A stretch of DNA of 64,000 bases from Dactylosporangium sucinum (GCF_014647515.1 NZ_BMPI01000059.1:1-64000); one strand, 5' to 3'. Positions 25,873 through 35,034 are shown, counted from the stretch's first letter. The notes: generated by a model not told the origin, from the sequence alone. A program made the numbers and translations.

Positions 25873-26618
25873 GGCGACTCCGGCGTGTCGGGCGGGGATC
25901 GGTCGCTTCGCTGCACAGACTCGTCGCTCTCACGATTGTGCCTCCTCCAGTGCGGCCGCGGATATGTCGCCCAGATCTGGCTGGGCCGCCACGTGTACGC
26001 CTCGGGGAGCCGCCACCCACGCCACCGCGCCAGCAGGGTCAGGCCGGCCCCGATCGCCGTGGACACCACCAACCCGATCGAGGGCATGCCGAGGTGGTGG
26101 AGCACGACGATCACCACGCTCGCGAACAAGGCGGACGTCGCGTAGAGGGTGGTGCCGCCGAAGATCCCGGGAATCCGACGCAGCACGACGTCTCGAACCA
26201 TGCCACCGCCGACCGCGGTGATCGTGCCCAGCAGTACCGCCGGAAGCCATCCGAGGCCGACGGAAAGCGTCTTTTGCGCACCGGCAGAGGCCCAGCAGCC
26301 GAGTGCGAGGGCGTCCACGAACAGGAATCCACGGTCCCAGAGCGGACCCTCGAGGCGTAGCAAGAACGCGACCACCGCGCCGGCCAGGGCGGTGATGATG
26401 TAGGCGTAGTCGGTCAGCGCGACCGGCGTGCCGTGCTGGAGCAGCGTGTCCCGGATCAGACCGCCGCCCAGGCCGGACAGGATCGCCAACACCCCGAAGC
26501 CGATCGGGTCGAGCCGTTCCCCGCGGGCCATCAATCCGCCGAGCATGGCGTTGGCGAACACCCCGGTCAGGTCCAGGCCGCGGAACAGCGCATTCAACGC
26601 GGTATCCGACATTGACAT
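25869..26618 (-). CDS. Trimeric intracellular cation channel (TRIC/UPF0126) family protein
   Basis: A 249-residue membrane protein. I choose ATG 26618 (MSMSDTALNALFRGLDLTGV) because GGGAGGCG lies 8 nt upstream; the open frame before it is not protein-like. Two repeated UPF0126 units are clear: GVFANAMLGGLMARGERLDP with GVLAILSGLGGGLIRDTLLQ, then GTITAVGGGMVRDVVLRRIP. The Gly-Gly-Gly-x-x-R-D signature appears in both halves. Six to seven membrane helices. Relatives are cation channels, or glycine transporters in some bacteria. The C-terminus is an unusual hydrophilic tail (HWRRHNRESDESVQRSDRSP). First gene of an operon with the amidohydrolase; perhaps it handles the released amino acid. Confidence 0.92.
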   Translation of the reverse strand: MSMSDTALNALFRGLDLTGVFANAMLGGLMARGERLDPIGFGVLAILSGLGGGLIRDTLLQHGTPVALTDYAYIITALAGAVVAFLLRLEGPLWDRGFLFVDALALGCWASAGAQKTLSVGLGWLPAVLLGTITAVGGGMVRDVVLRRIPGIFGGTTLYATSALFASVVIVVLHHLGMPSIGLVVSTAIGAGLTLLARWRGWRLPEAYTWRPSQIWATYPRPHWRRHNRESDESVQRSDRSPPDTPESP

Positions 26619-26778
26619 ACCGAATCGCCTCCCGGCACTGACCGCGAACCGGCGCCGCATCGGCATCATCGAACGGTTGTCCGTTCGACGGACCGTCACC
26701 ACCCGAAGATCACCCGCAACACCAGCGTCAGCGCCCGCTCCCCCGCCGTCCGGCAGGTAGCAAGCTGGATCATCCGCG

Positions 26779-27105
26779 TCAGGGGTACCCGGGTAGCGGC
26801 ATGTAACTCCAAGCCGACCGCGCCAACGCATCAAGCCGGCAGAGCCACGCACGCGTTGTGAGTGTCGTCGAGCGGACCGCGGTGATCCGTCGCGGGCTGA
26901 CGGTCGTGACGACGTCGTTCTCGCGGAAGCGGACCCAGGTCAGCGCGGCCTGAACGGTCTCCGTGGTCTGGCCGTGCTCGTCCAGGAACGCGACGAAGTC
27001 CGGCAGCAGCCAGGCGGCCTCCGCCGTCTGGTATCCCAGGCAACCGGCCATGATGTCCAATCTGTACTTCGCCGTGAACCAGCGCCGCAGAGCCCGCTCA
27101 GGCAC
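26779..27105 (-). pseudogene. Integrase N-terminal fragment
   Basis: From about 27105 the frame reads ALRRWFTAKYRLDIMAGCLG, YQTAEAAWLLPDFVAFLDEH, GQTTETVQAALTWVRF, which resembles the N-terminal core-binding domain of tyrosine recombinases (L-GY-L---LL--F---L---G-TT-TV--AL-W). After about 26930 the sequence is no longer family-like, and no catalytic domain follows. It lies at the edge of the 27-32 kb catabolic block, so it may be a scar of its arrival. 26619-26778 and 27106-27292 show no gene. Confidence 0.6.
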
Positions 27106-27292
27106 CTAGGGATCAGGCCGCGCACCATCCAACGCCGGACCAGGCGCACCAGCCGAACGCATCGGCCAGAGGGGACTTCCTCTTCACGGCTGCGCCGCGG
27201 GAAGCCCTCGACGGCGATGTCGACGCGCTCGCGCGCGGGCTCAAGTTGCGACTCGAGCGCCCGTGAGGCGGTCGTTACGCCGGCTCCGCCCG

Positions 27293-28228
27293 TCAGGCGA
27301 TGGTCAGGGCCCTGGCGACGTTGTGTACGGTTAACTTCTCGATGAGCGCCGGGTCGAGGCCGCGGTCGCGCATCAGCGGGATGAACGACTCGATGAGCCA
27401 AGCGAAGCCGCGGCCGCCGTAGGTCTTGAGCGCCGCCCTCGTCCCCACGTCCGTGCCGAGCATGACGCGATCCTCGAATCCGGCCTCGACGAGCGCCTCG
27501 ATGCTGCGGAAGCGCACGTCGTCGCTCGGGTATCCCTCCCCGGAGTAGCCGATGTTGTCGATGCTCATGTAGACGCCCCGGCGCGCGATGGCGAGGAGGT
27601 GATCGGTGTCCTCGCGGTCGCCGAGGTGGTTGACGACGATGCTCTCCGGCTGCACGCCGCATTCCTCGAGCAGGTCGATCTGCTCCTGGGCGAGCTCGCC
27701 GAAATGGGTCGTGTGCGTCCAGATCGGCGCGCCGGTACGCGTGCTGGCGTATGCGGCCGCCCGGAACACCCGCTCCTCGCGGGGGCTGATGTGGTGCCGC
27801 TCGGTCCCGATCTCGCCGATGAACCCAGCCTTCACGTCCGTTCCTTCGAACCCCTCAGTGATGTGACGCACGAGGATCTCGCCCAGCTCGCGGGAGGTGC
27901 GCTCCGACACCTCGGGGACGTAGACGGGTTCGCGGTACCAGCCACACCCGAGGATGATGTTGACGCCCGTCGCCTCGGAGATGCGCCGCAGCGCCTCGGG
28001 CTGAGGTCCCAGCCCGGTGGTGGTGCAGTCGACGAGGGAGCCTCCGCCCGCGGCGGCGAAGAGGCGGACCTCCTCGGTGGCGACGTTCTCGTCGTCGAAG
28101 ATCACGTCGTAGCTGCGGATCATCTGGAAGTAGTCCCACATCACGTGCTCGTGGCTGTGCGTGATCCCCAGATCCGCCGGATCCATCAGCCCGGTGACGG
28201 TCTGAACCGATCCCTGTCGTGTGGTCAC
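27293..28228 (-). CDS. Phosphotriesterase-family metal-dependent hydrolase
   Basis: A 311-residue amidohydrolase-superfamily enzyme starting at GTG 28228 (GAGGAG 5 nt upstream). Metal ligands: His-x-His in GITHSHEHVMWD (about 22-33), Glu in GEIGTERHHISP, His in WTHTTHFGE, His in VNHLGDRED and Asp in LGTDVGTRAAL. The bridging residue is Glu rather than carboxylated Lys, as in a subset of phosphotriesterase-like proteins; many such enzymes hydrolyse lactones or amides rather than phosphotriesters. Cytoplasmic. It is the last gene of a leftward block with an acyl-CoA ligase and a PucR-type regulator, so a lactone or ester in a catabolic pathway is a likely substrate. Confidence 0.9.
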   Translation of the reverse strand: MTTRQGSVQTVTGLMDPADLGITHSHEHVMWDYFQMIRSYDVIFDDENVATEEVRLFAAAGGGSLVDCTTTGLGPQPEALRRISEATGVNIILGCGWYREPVYVPEVSERTSRELGEILVRHITEGFEGTDVKAGFIGEIGTERHHISPREERVFRAAAYASTRTGAPIWTHTTHFGELAQEQIDLLEECGVQPESIVVNHLGDREDTDHLLAIARRGVYMSIDNIGYSGEGYPSDDVRFRSIEALVEAGFEDRVMLGTDVGTRAALKTYGGRGFAWLIESFIPLMRDRGLDPALIEKLTVHNVARALTIA

Positions 28229-28491
28229 TTGCGCTCCTCATCTGTTGTGTCGTCGGTCGGGGCACTACATGGTCGAGGGCCCGACGCGGAAATGAAAGGC
28301 CCGCTGGTTCTGAGGTTTACCGAGCACCTGGGCCGGCGGGCCGACCTCGCCGATCCGAACAGGGGCACGGAGGGCGCGCAGCGAGCGCACGGGCGATCGT
28401 GACCCGCTGCTGCAAGCGCGGTGACGGCTGGTGCCTCAGTGCGCATGTGCTTTCTATCGACGGTGACGGGTGGGTAACCGGGGCGAGCGGA

Positions 28492-30039
28492 CTACCCATC
28501 GGGCAGGGACGGGTCGATCATGAAGCGACGGACTTTGCCCACACTAGTCCGGGGCAGGGCGTCGATGACGTGCCACTCGCGCGGCCGCGCGGCGGGAGAC
28601 AGGTTGTCCCGCGACCAGGCCTCCAGGTCTCGGGTGCTCGGCGGGGCGGCCGGATCGACCGGGACGACGTAGGCGACCGGCACCGCGTCGCGCACGGGAT
28701 CGGGCTTCGACAGGACCGCGGCCTCGAGCACCCCGGGCGCCTGGGCGACGACGGCCTCAACCTCGGTGAGGCTCACGTTCTCGCCGGCGACCTTGATGAC
28801 GTCGTCGGCTCGGCCCACGAACCGGAGGACACCGTCGCCGACGTCGGCCGCCAGGTCCCCGGTCCGGAGCCACGTCACGCCGGCGTCGTCGACCTCGAAC
28901 GCGCGGGCGGTGGCCTCCGGGGCGTCCAAATACTCCAGGAAGAGGGACCGCCCGCGGACCCCTGCGACCCGGATCTCGCCGGGCGCGCCGACCGCGGGGG
29001 CGCGGCCCGTTGTGGGATCCACGAGCCGGACGTGGCGGCCCCCCGCCGGCCGTCCGATGAGCTCGGGCTGCGGGACCGCGTCCTGATCGGCGCAGACGAT
29101 GGCGAGCGTCTCCGTCATGCCGTAGAGCTGGCGCGGAGGGACGCCCACGAGCTCTGCGAACCGTTCGAAGTGGACGCGCCCGAGGCTCTGGGCGAACCAG
29201 ACGTGCTCGAGGGCGAGGTGCCGCTCCGCCTCGTCGGTCCGGGCAAGGATCATCCGGATCGGCGCGGCGAACAGGCTCGCATGGGTCACCTCGAGCTCAC
29301 GGGCGCCCCGCACCCAACCGCTGGCGCTGAACCGCGACGTGAGCGCCACGCTCGCCCCCGCGGCAATGGCGGGGGCGAAGCAGTAGTACTGCGCGTTGGC
29401 GTGGAACAGGGGCAGCGTGACGTACCAGCGATGCGCCGCGCCCAGACCGACGATCTTCGACATCACCTGCGCGACCTCACGGTAGTTCGCCTGGGTGACG
29501 ACCGCGCCCTTGGGCTGCGATGTCGTTCCCGAGGTGAACATCACGGCCAGCCGGTCACCCTCCGCGACCTCGATCCGCGGGGGCGCCAACGGGGCCCCGA
29601 GCTGCTCGAGGTCCGAGGCTGACTCAGCGAGTGCGATGTAGGTCAGGCCGACAGGGGCTGCGGCCGCGCGGTAGGTGAGCGCTCGGCCGGTGCCGCAGAA
29701 CCCGACCCGGGGACGCACGCGGTTGAGCTGCTGGACGAGATCGCGCTCGGACGACGACGGGTCTACGGGGACGAGACAGGCGCCCTGCGCGGCGCACGCG
29801 AGCCATAGGGCGACGAACGCCGGGCAGTTCCGCAGCGCGACGTGCACGGCGTCGCCGCGCCGGACTCCGACCGCCGCAAGCTGCGCTTGGCAGCGCCGGA
29901 CCGCAACGTCGAACTCGCCATACGTCCAGCGCGTCACCGACCCGTCGGAGTCCTGGAAGAGGAGGAACATCTGGCCGGGGGTGCTCGCGATACGCGCCGA
30001 CCAAAGCTCGGCGAACGTTCCGGGTGGCATGCACGACAC
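28492..30039 (-). CDS. AMP-forming acyl-CoA synthetase/ligase
   Basis: A 515-residue ANL-superfamily enzyme. The AMP-binding P-loop is MFTSGTTSQPKGAVVTQAN (about 165-183), then a LPLFHANAQYY stretch, QLYGMTETLAIV (A5 motif), WLRTGDLAADVGDGVLRFVG (A7/A8), VIKVAGENVSLTEVEAVV and the catalytic Lys in LPRTSVGKVRRFM near the end. The domain order and length match fatty/aromatic acid or carnitine-type CoA ligases (CaiC-like). It activates a carboxylate as acyl-AMP then acyl-CoA. The start is GTG 30039 or ATG 30030; no clear ribosome binding site. It lies 75 bp downstream of the PucR-type regulator and 263 bp before the phosphotriesterase-like gene; that spacer holds no gene. Confidence 0.93.
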   Translation of the reverse strand: MSCMPPGTFAELWSARIASTPGQMFLLFQDSDGSVTRWTYGEFDVAVRRCQAQLAAVGVRRGDAVHVALRNCPAFVALWLACAAQGACLVPVDPSSSERDLVQQLNRVRPRVGFCGTGRALTYRAAAAPVGLTYIALAESASDLEQLGAPLAPPRIEVAEGDRLAVMFTSGTTSQPKGAVVTQANYREVAQVMSKIVGLGAAHRWYVTLPLFHANAQYYCFAPAIAAGASVALTSRFSASGWVRGARELEVTHASLFAAPIRMILARTDEAERHLALEHVWFAQSLGRVHFERFAELVGVPPRQLYGMTETLAIVCADQDAVPQPELIGRPAGGRHVRLVDPTTGRAPAVGAPGEIRVAGVRGRSLFLEYLDAPEATARAFEVDDAGVTWLRTGDLAADVGDGVLRFVGRADDVIKVAGENVSLTEVEAVVAQAPGVLEAAVLSKPDPVRDAVPVAYVVPVDPAAPPSTRDLEAWSRDNLSPAARPREWHVIDALPRTSVGKVRRFMIDPSLPDG

Positions 30040-30114
30040 GGTGGCAGGTGCCCGGGGGCACCCGCCATGGATGGCGTGTCAGCGTCCGTCCGCGTTCGTT
30101 GGAGCCTCGTACAA

Positions 30115-31257
30115 TCAGCGCGGCGCCGGGGCGTTCGCGGGGAGACGCAGGTCGAGCGCCATGGTGAGCTCCGTGATCGCCCTCACCTGCGAGAGCGGGA
30201 CGCCCACGATGTCCTCGTACTTCGCGAGCCGGTACCGCAGCGTGTTGGGGTGGACGACGAGCACCTGGGCCGCGGCCGCAATGTTCATGTCGGCCGCGAG
30301 GTACGCCTTCACCGAGGCCAGCAGCGACTCCCCGAACGGGCCGCGTTCGCCAACGGCGTCGATGTATTTCCCTCGCAGCATCGTCAGGACTTCCGGGACC
30401 GCGTGCGCGGCCAGGCTCCACGGCACGTCCTCTACCCGGTAGACGCCCGGCTCGTCGTCCGCGACGAGCTCCGCTATGCGTGCCGCGATGCGGGTGGAGT
30501 CGTGCAGGAGCGGAAGCGGGCGCACCGGTCCGACGGCGATCGCGACCCGCTTCGGGAGCCGCGCGTCGCCGCTATCGTGCACGAGCCCGAACAGCTGCCC
30601 GGCGATCTCGGCGACGCCGCCCCGGGTCGAGCGGGCGAGGCCGAGCGCGTCGATTCCCTCGGCCCGGGGGATGCAGAACGCGGCGTAGTGCTGGGACTCG
30701 TCAAGCTCGAGAGTCGCCGCCGCCTTCCACAGCTCGGAGCCGGACAGCATTCCGCTGAGAACGTCGCGCAACAGCTCCGTCCTGCGCACCGACTGACGGA
30801 CCGTGACCTCGACCTGGTGATGTCGGTACGCCACGGCCGCGACCGCCGTGAACCAGTCCCCCACCTCCCATAGCAGGTTGGAGCAGTCGAGGATCGCCGT
30901 CGGCTTGATCCCCGCTCCCGAGGCAAGCTCCAAGAAGCGGGAGTGGATGACGCGGAGCGCAAGCCGGTAGGCCCGGATGATGTCGTCGATCGGCACGCCC
31001 TGCTCCGCACGCTCGAGGGTCGTTGCCTCGGCCTCCTCGCGCGTCATCGACGTCGGAGGGCGGCCGGATCGCAGCGTCGAGACGGCCCGCGTGACGTTGA
31101 ACCGCATCGACCGCTGGATGGCCTCGCCGGGAACGGCGGAGTACCCCTCGAGCTCGGCGTAGATGGCGGCCGCCGCGTCGGCGGCGAGGGTCTCGGTCTC
31201 GGCGTCGAGCGCGGCGAGCACGCCGGCCATCGCCTCGGCAGATGTCGGTTTGGCCAC
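30115..31257 (-). CDS. PucR-family transcriptional regulator
   Basis: A 380-residue regulator starting at GTG 31257. Residues 1-160 are helical (PIDDIIRAYRLALRVIHSRF resembles the RsbRD-like N-terminal domain found in many actinobacterial PucR proteins); the middle is a GGDEF-like/CdaR fold (VAIAVGPVRPLPLLHDSTRI). The C-terminal HTH_30 is unmistakable: TVKAYLAADMN-type helix (ASVKAYLAADMNIAAAAQVL) then VHPNTLRYRLAKYEDIVGVP. Such regulators usually activate adjacent catabolic genes in response to the pathway substrate. It is divergent from the SDR at 31372 and upstream of the ligase, so it probably controls both sides from the 114-bp spacer. Confidence 0.93.
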   Translation of the reverse strand: MAKPTSAEAMAGVLAALDAETETLAADAAAAIYAELEGYSAVPGEAIQRSMRFNVTRAVSTLRSGRPPTSMTREEAEATTLERAEQGVPIDDIIRAYRLALRVIHSRFLELASGAGIKPTAILDCSNLLWEVGDWFTAVAAVAYRHHQVEVTVRQSVRRTELLRDVLSGMLSGSELWKAAATLELDESQHYAAFCIPRAEGIDALGLARSTRGGVAEIAGQLFGLVHDSGDARLPKRVAIAVGPVRPLPLLHDSTRIAARIAELVADDEPGVYRVEDVPWSLAAHAVPEVLTMLRGKYIDAVGERGPFGESLLASVKAYLAADMNIAAAAQVLVVHPNTLRYRLAKYEDIVGVPLSQVRAITELTMALDLRLPANAPAPR

Positions 31258-31371
31258 GCGCCTGATAGTAGGTCCGCGAGCGCCTCGTTTGTATCCCCGA
31301 ACAACCGGCGCCCGCGATCGCTGTACAGCGCGCCCTATCGCCGGGACGGCGGGTGTCCCACGATGGGAGGC

Positions 31372-32211
31372 ATGGCAGCGCTTGATGGGCTGGTGGCGGT
31401 GGTCACCGGAGCCGGATCGGTCGGTCCAGGGGTGGGCAACGGCAGGGCGGCGGCCATCCGGCTCGCCGAGGAAGGAGCGCGTGTCGCGCTGCTGGACATG
31501 GAGTCATCCGTCGAGGACACGCTCGACATGATCCAGCAGCGTGGCGGCGAGGCGGCGGTGTTCCGCTGCGACGTCACCGACGCCGAGATGGTGGAGCAAG
31601 TCGTCGCCGCGACCGTCGCCCACTTCGGCCGCCTCGACATCCTCTTCAACAACGTGGGAATCGCCGGCCCGCCCGGGACGGTCGTCGACGTGGATCTCGA
31701 GGCCTGGCGCCGGTGCCTCGACGTCAACCTCACGTCGATGGTGCTCACTTCGCGGGCGTGCATCCCGCGGATGCGCAAAGCCGGCGCCGGCTCCATCATC
31801 AACATGTCCTCGCTCGCTGGTCTGCGCGGCGGTCACGCGGCCGTTGCGTACGCCACCACGAAGGGCGCCGTCATAAGCCTGACCCAGGCGATGGCCAGCC
31901 AGCACGGACGGGAGAGCATTCGCGTCAACGCCGTCGCGCCCGGACTCGTCTACACCCCGATGGTCTCGACCAAGTCGGGCGTCGACGAGGCGACGAGGGC
32001 GCTGCGGGCTTCCCTCAACGTGCTCGGCACCGAGGGCACGGCGTGGGACGTCGCGGAGGCCGTTCTGTACCTCGCCGACCCCCGGTCGCGGTGGGTCACA
32101 GGCGTCGTGCTCCCGGTCGACGCAGGAGCCGCCATGCACTCCGAGGCGATCGAGGTATCGGTGACGGAGGCCGGTGCGACGCGGGGTGGCCGTGCCGCTG
32201 GTGCTCGATGA
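31372..32211 (+). CDS. SDR family oxidoreductase
   Basis: A 279-residue short-chain dehydrogenase. Cofactor loop TGAGSVGPGVGNGRAAAIRL is longer than usual (insertion of about four residues between the glycines). Acidic Asp after strand 2 (LLDMESS) suggests NAD. NNVGIAG, Ser in NMSSLAGLRG, Tyr-x-x-x-Lys in YATTKGAVISLT and PG in VAPGLVYTPM are all present. ATG 31372 fits family starts; ATG 31363 is possible (GGGAGG sits between them). A C-terminal extension EVSVTEAGATRGGRAAGAR follows the usual end. It is divergent from the PucR regulator and likely oxidises an alcohol intermediate of the same pathway. Confidence 0.9.
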   Translation: MAALDGLVAVVTGAGSVGPGVGNGRAAAIRLAEEGARVALLDMESSVEDTLDMIQQRGGEAAVFRCDVTDAEMVEQVVAATVAHFGRLDILFNNVGIAGPPGTVVDVDLEAWRRCLDVNLTSMVLTSRACIPRMRKAGAGSIINMSSLAGLRGGHAAVAYATTKGAVISLTQAMASQHGRESIRVNAVAPGLVYTPMVSTKSGVDEATRALRASLNVLGTEGTAWDVAEAVLYLADPRSRWVTGVVLPVDAGAAMHSEAIEVSVTEAGATRGGRAAGAR

Positions 32212-32288
32212 CGCCGTGATCGTTGGGTCATCAGCTGGCCGGTCCCCACAAAGTGCTTCTCGGCGGTGATGGCCGAGGCGGGTCGTGG

Positions 32289-32636
32289 GTGATCCTCACG
32301 GTCCGGGTTTCACTCACAGGTCTCGGCGTTGGTCGCGGTCGATACGAGATTGGCAAGCGTCGCTGGGATGATCTGGCGTGGGCGCTGCGACACTGGTGGC
32401 AGCGGCTGCGCGGCTGGTGGTTGCTTGCCGCGGCGGCAGCGGCCGGCGCGGTGCTCGCTGCCGTGTCGCAGGACTTCGGCGGCGTGGCAGCGGCCGCGTT
32501 TGTTGCCGCCGGTAGCGCCGTGGCCGCTGTACTCGCCGAGCGTGGCGGGCATGCTCGTCGAGATCGACTGCGTGGCGTCGGTGACGGGCGACCGAACCGA
32601 CTCGGCGGGCCTGCCGGTTGGGCGCCCGCCGACTGA
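32289..32636 (+). CDS. Possible small membrane protein, perhaps frameshifted
   Basis: The frame from GTG 32289 contains one strongly coding stretch, RRWDDLAWALRHWWQRLRGW, then a hydrophobic segment (WLLAAAAAAGAVLAAVSQDF, GGVAAAAFVAAGSAVAAVLA) likely forming two membrane helices. After about 32545 the frame becomes Arg/Gly-rich, while the next frame reads GMLVEIDCVASVTGDR, so a frameshift is likely. Family unknown. The rest of 32212-32789 holds the promoter region for the following transporter operon. Confidence 0.35.
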   Translation: MILTVRVSLTGLGVGRGRYEIGKRRWDDLAWALRHWWQRLRGWWLLAAAAAAGAVLAAVSQDFGGVAAAAFVAAGSAVAAVLAERGGHARRDRLRGVGDGRPNRLGGPAGWAPAD

Positions 32637-32789
32637 ACGCTTCGTCGGTCAACGGCCCGGCTGGCCTGTTCTGGCCCTTCCCGGGCGCTCGGTTCGATCC
32701 TCCGGGCCGTTCGCGCCATACAAGTCGTCGACCAGCACGGAAAGCGCACCTAAGTGGACTGTGTTCAATATTTCGGACAGGAGATAACC

Positions 32790-33701
32790 ATGGCTGATTT
32801 TGTCACCAGGCGCAGATTCCTCACGTTGTCGGGGGCGGTGGGTGCCGGCGCGGTGCTCGCCGCGTGCGGCAAGAGCACGGATAAGAACAGCAGCGCCACC
32901 AGCGACACCCTCGCCGACGCGCGCAAGCGCGGATCGATGCGGATCGCCTTCATCAACAACAAGCCCCTCTCCTACACCGACGACAAGACTGGCAAGCTCA
33001 CCGGAAGCGGCCCGGCCGTGCTCACCGCGATCCTCGCCAAGCTCGGGGTGCCCAATGTGGACCCCGTGCTCGTCGATTTCGACGCGATGATCCCGGGCCT
33101 GATCGCCAACCGCTGGGACATGTCGGCATTCCCCTTCTACGTGACCCCGAAGCGCTGCGAACAGGTCGCGTTCACCAACCCGATGGCGCAGTACCTCGAA
33201 GGCGCGCTCGTGCGCACCGGCAACCCCAAGGGCATCCACAGCTTCACCGACCTCGCCAAGCCCGACGTCAAGGTGGCCATTCAGACCGGCAACGCGGAGA
33301 TCGACTGGGCCAAGGCGGCCGGCGTGAAGGAGAGCCAGATCCAGCTCTTCCAGGAGGAGGCGCTCGGTGTCGAGGCGGTCCGGCAGGGCCGGGCCGACGC
33401 GTACCTCAACGGCACATTCTCGCTCGTGCAGGACCTGAAGAACTACGGCGCCAACGGGCTGGAGATCGCCACCCCCTTCAAGGGTCCCATTGTCGATGGC
33501 AAGGAGGTCATCGCGTATGGCGCGTGGGCGCTGCGCCCGCAGGACACCGCGTTGCGTGACGACTTCAACGACGAACTGGCCAAGATGATCGACAACGGTG
33601 AGTTGCTGAAGCTCGAGTCGCCGTATGGGTACGATCAGGACACCCTGCCGCCCAAGGACGTCACCGCCAAGACGCTGTGCCCGAACGCGAGTTGGAAATA
33701 G
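32790..33701 (+). CDS. ehuB: EhuB-like substrate-binding lipoprotein (ectoine/hydroxyectoine or polar amino acid ABC transporter)
   Basis: A 303-residue solute-binding protein, ACAGGAG 6 nt before ATG 32790. The signal has a twin-arginine-like TRRRFLTLSG and a lipobox LAAC (Cys about 28), so an exported lipoprotein. The SBP_bac_3 fold follows: ADARKRGSMRIAFINNKPLS, DFDAMIPGLIANRWDMSAFP, FYVTPKRCEQVAFTNPMAQY, IVDGKEVIAYGAWALRPQDT. The TP-RC-QVAF-NP and IPGL-A-R-D patterns and the gene order B-C-D-A are those I know from actinobacterial Ehu (ectoine uptake) systems; a general polar amino acid binder is the alternative. First gene of a four-gene operon. Confidence 0.7.
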   Translation: MADFVTRRRFLTLSGAVGAGAVLAACGKSTDKNSSATSDTLADARKRGSMRIAFINNKPLSYTDDKTGKLTGSGPAVLTAILAKLGVPNVDPVLVDFDAMIPGLIANRWDMSAFPFYVTPKRCEQVAFTNPMAQYLEGALVRTGNPKGIHSFTDLAKPDVKVAIQTGNAEIDWAKAAGVKESQIQLFQEEALGVEAVRQGRADAYLNGTFSLVQDLKNYGANGLEIATPFKGPIVDGKEVIAYGAWALRPQDTALRDDFNDELAKMIDNGELLKLESPYGYDQDTLPPKDVTAKTLCPNASWK

Positions 33702-33708
33702 CGGCGCG

Positions 33709-34365
33709 ATGACCCAGACCGTCGTCGACTCGTTGCTGCGGGGTGCGCTCGTCACCCTCGTGGTGGTCGCGGTCGCGGTGCTCGTCGCGATCCCGGTCGC
33801 CCTCGTGGCCGGGTTGGCGCGGCTGAGCCGACTGCGCGTGGTACGGCTGATCGCCGGGGCCTACGTCGAGGTGTTCCGGGGTACGTCGGCCCTGGTGCAA
33901 CTGTTCTGGGCGTACTTCGTGCTGCCGGAGTTCGGGATCGTCCTGCCACCGTTGACGGTCGGATGTGCCGTGTTGGGTCTCAACGCGGGAGCCTACGGGG
34001 CGGAGATCGTGCGGGGAGCCGTCAATGCCGTGCCGCGAGGGCAGTGGGAAGCCCTGCAGACGCTGGGCATCGGCCGGTGGCAGGGGATGCGATGGGTGGT
34101 GTTCCCGCAGGCCGTGCCGACGATGCTGCCGCCCGCCGGCAATACGCTCATCGACGTGCTCAAGGCGTCGGCGCTGGTCTCCCTGATCACGGTCTCGGAC
34201 TTCACCCGGGCGATCAACCAGTGGGCCACCACCGGTGTGCTGGACCTGACGCTCGCGTACACCCTGTTGTTGGTGGGGTATTTCGCGATGTCCATGCCCT
34301 TGTCGGGCGGGATGCGGCTGCTGGAACGCTTCTACCGCCGCCGCCTCCCGTCCCCGCACCGTTAG
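33709..34365 (+). CDS. ehuC: EhuC-like ABC transporter permease
   Basis: A 218-residue HisM/GlnP-type inner-membrane permease starting at ATG 33709, 7 bp after the binding protein. Five membrane helices are visible from VTLVVVAVAVLVAIPVALVA onward. The string RLIAGAYVEVFRGTSALVQL FWAYFVLPEFG is the hallmark of EhuC (R-G-T-S before LVQLFW). The coupling-helix EAA motif is EALQTLGIGRWQGMRWVVFP. It pairs with EhuD to make the pore. Same operon, no terminator before the next gene. Confidence 0.72.
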   Translation: MTQTVVDSLLRGALVTLVVVAVAVLVAIPVALVAGLARLSRLRVVRLIAGAYVEVFRGTSALVQLFWAYFVLPEFGIVLPPLTVGCAVLGLNAGAYGAEIVRGAVNAVPRGQWEALQTLGIGRWQGMRWVVFPQAVPTMLPPAGNTLIDVLKASALVSLITVSDFTRAINQWATTGVLDLTLAYTLLLVGYFAMSMPLSGGMRLLERFYRRRLPSPHR

Positions 34366-34374
34366 GAGCCCACA

Positions 34375-35034
34375 GTGGACCGCGACTACCTGCGCTCGGT
34401 GTTGCCCGAGCTTCTTGACGGGCTGCGGATCACCGCGATCGCCACCGGAGTCGGCATGGTGCTCGCGGTGGTAGTCGGGCTGCTGCTCGCCTGCGTGCAG
34501 GTGCTGCGCGTACCGGTTCTGCGGCAAGTCGTCGCCGGCTGGATCCTGTTCATCCGCAACACGCCGCTGCTCGTCCAGCTCTTCTTCCTCTTCTACGTGC
34601 TGCCCCGCTACGGCGTGCTCATCGACGCGCTGACCCTCGGCATCGTCGCCCTGGGACTGCACTTCTCCTGCTATACCGCCGAGGCGTTCCGTGGCGGCTT
34701 CCTGTCTGTCCCGAAAGGACAGTGGGAGGCCGCCCGCACGCTCAACCTCTCCACGGTCACCACGCTGCGCACGGTGATCCTCCCGCAGGCGATCCCGCCG
34801 GTGCTCGCGGCGCTCGGCAACAACCTCATCTCGATGTTCAAGGACTCCGCGGTGCTCTCCGCGATCACGGTGCTGGAGTTGCTCGGGGTGACCCGCAAAC
34901 TCGCCAGCACCTCGTTCCAGTACACGACGCTGTTCACCGTCATGGGCGCCATGTACCTCGCCCTCGCCCTGCCGGCCTCCTTCGCCATCCGCGCGATCGA
35001 GCGCCGCATCTCGCGGAAGGGAGCCCGCTCATGA
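34375..35034 (+). CDS. ehuD: EhuD-like ABC transporter permease
   Basis: A 219-residue permease starting at GTG 34375 with AGGAG 6 nt upstream. Five helices; LFIRNTPLLVQLFFLFYVLP (R-N-T-P variant of the polar amino acid permease signature), then the coupling-helix region GQWEAARTLNLSTVTTLRTV and ILPQAIPPVLAALGNNLISM FKDSAVLSAITVLELLG, as in EhuD. The stop overlaps the ATG of the ATPase gene (ATGA), indicating translational coupling. Confidence 0.72.
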   Translation: MDRDYLRSVLPELLDGLRITAIATGVGMVLAVVVGLLLACVQVLRVPVLRQVVAGWILFIRNTPLLVQLFFLFYVLPRYGVLIDALTLGIVALGLHFSCYTAEAFRGGFLSVPKGQWEAARTLNLSTVTTLRTVILPQAIPPVLAALGNNLISMFKDSAVLSAITVLELLGVTRKLASTSFQYTTLFTVMGAMYLALALPASFAIRAIERRISRKGARS

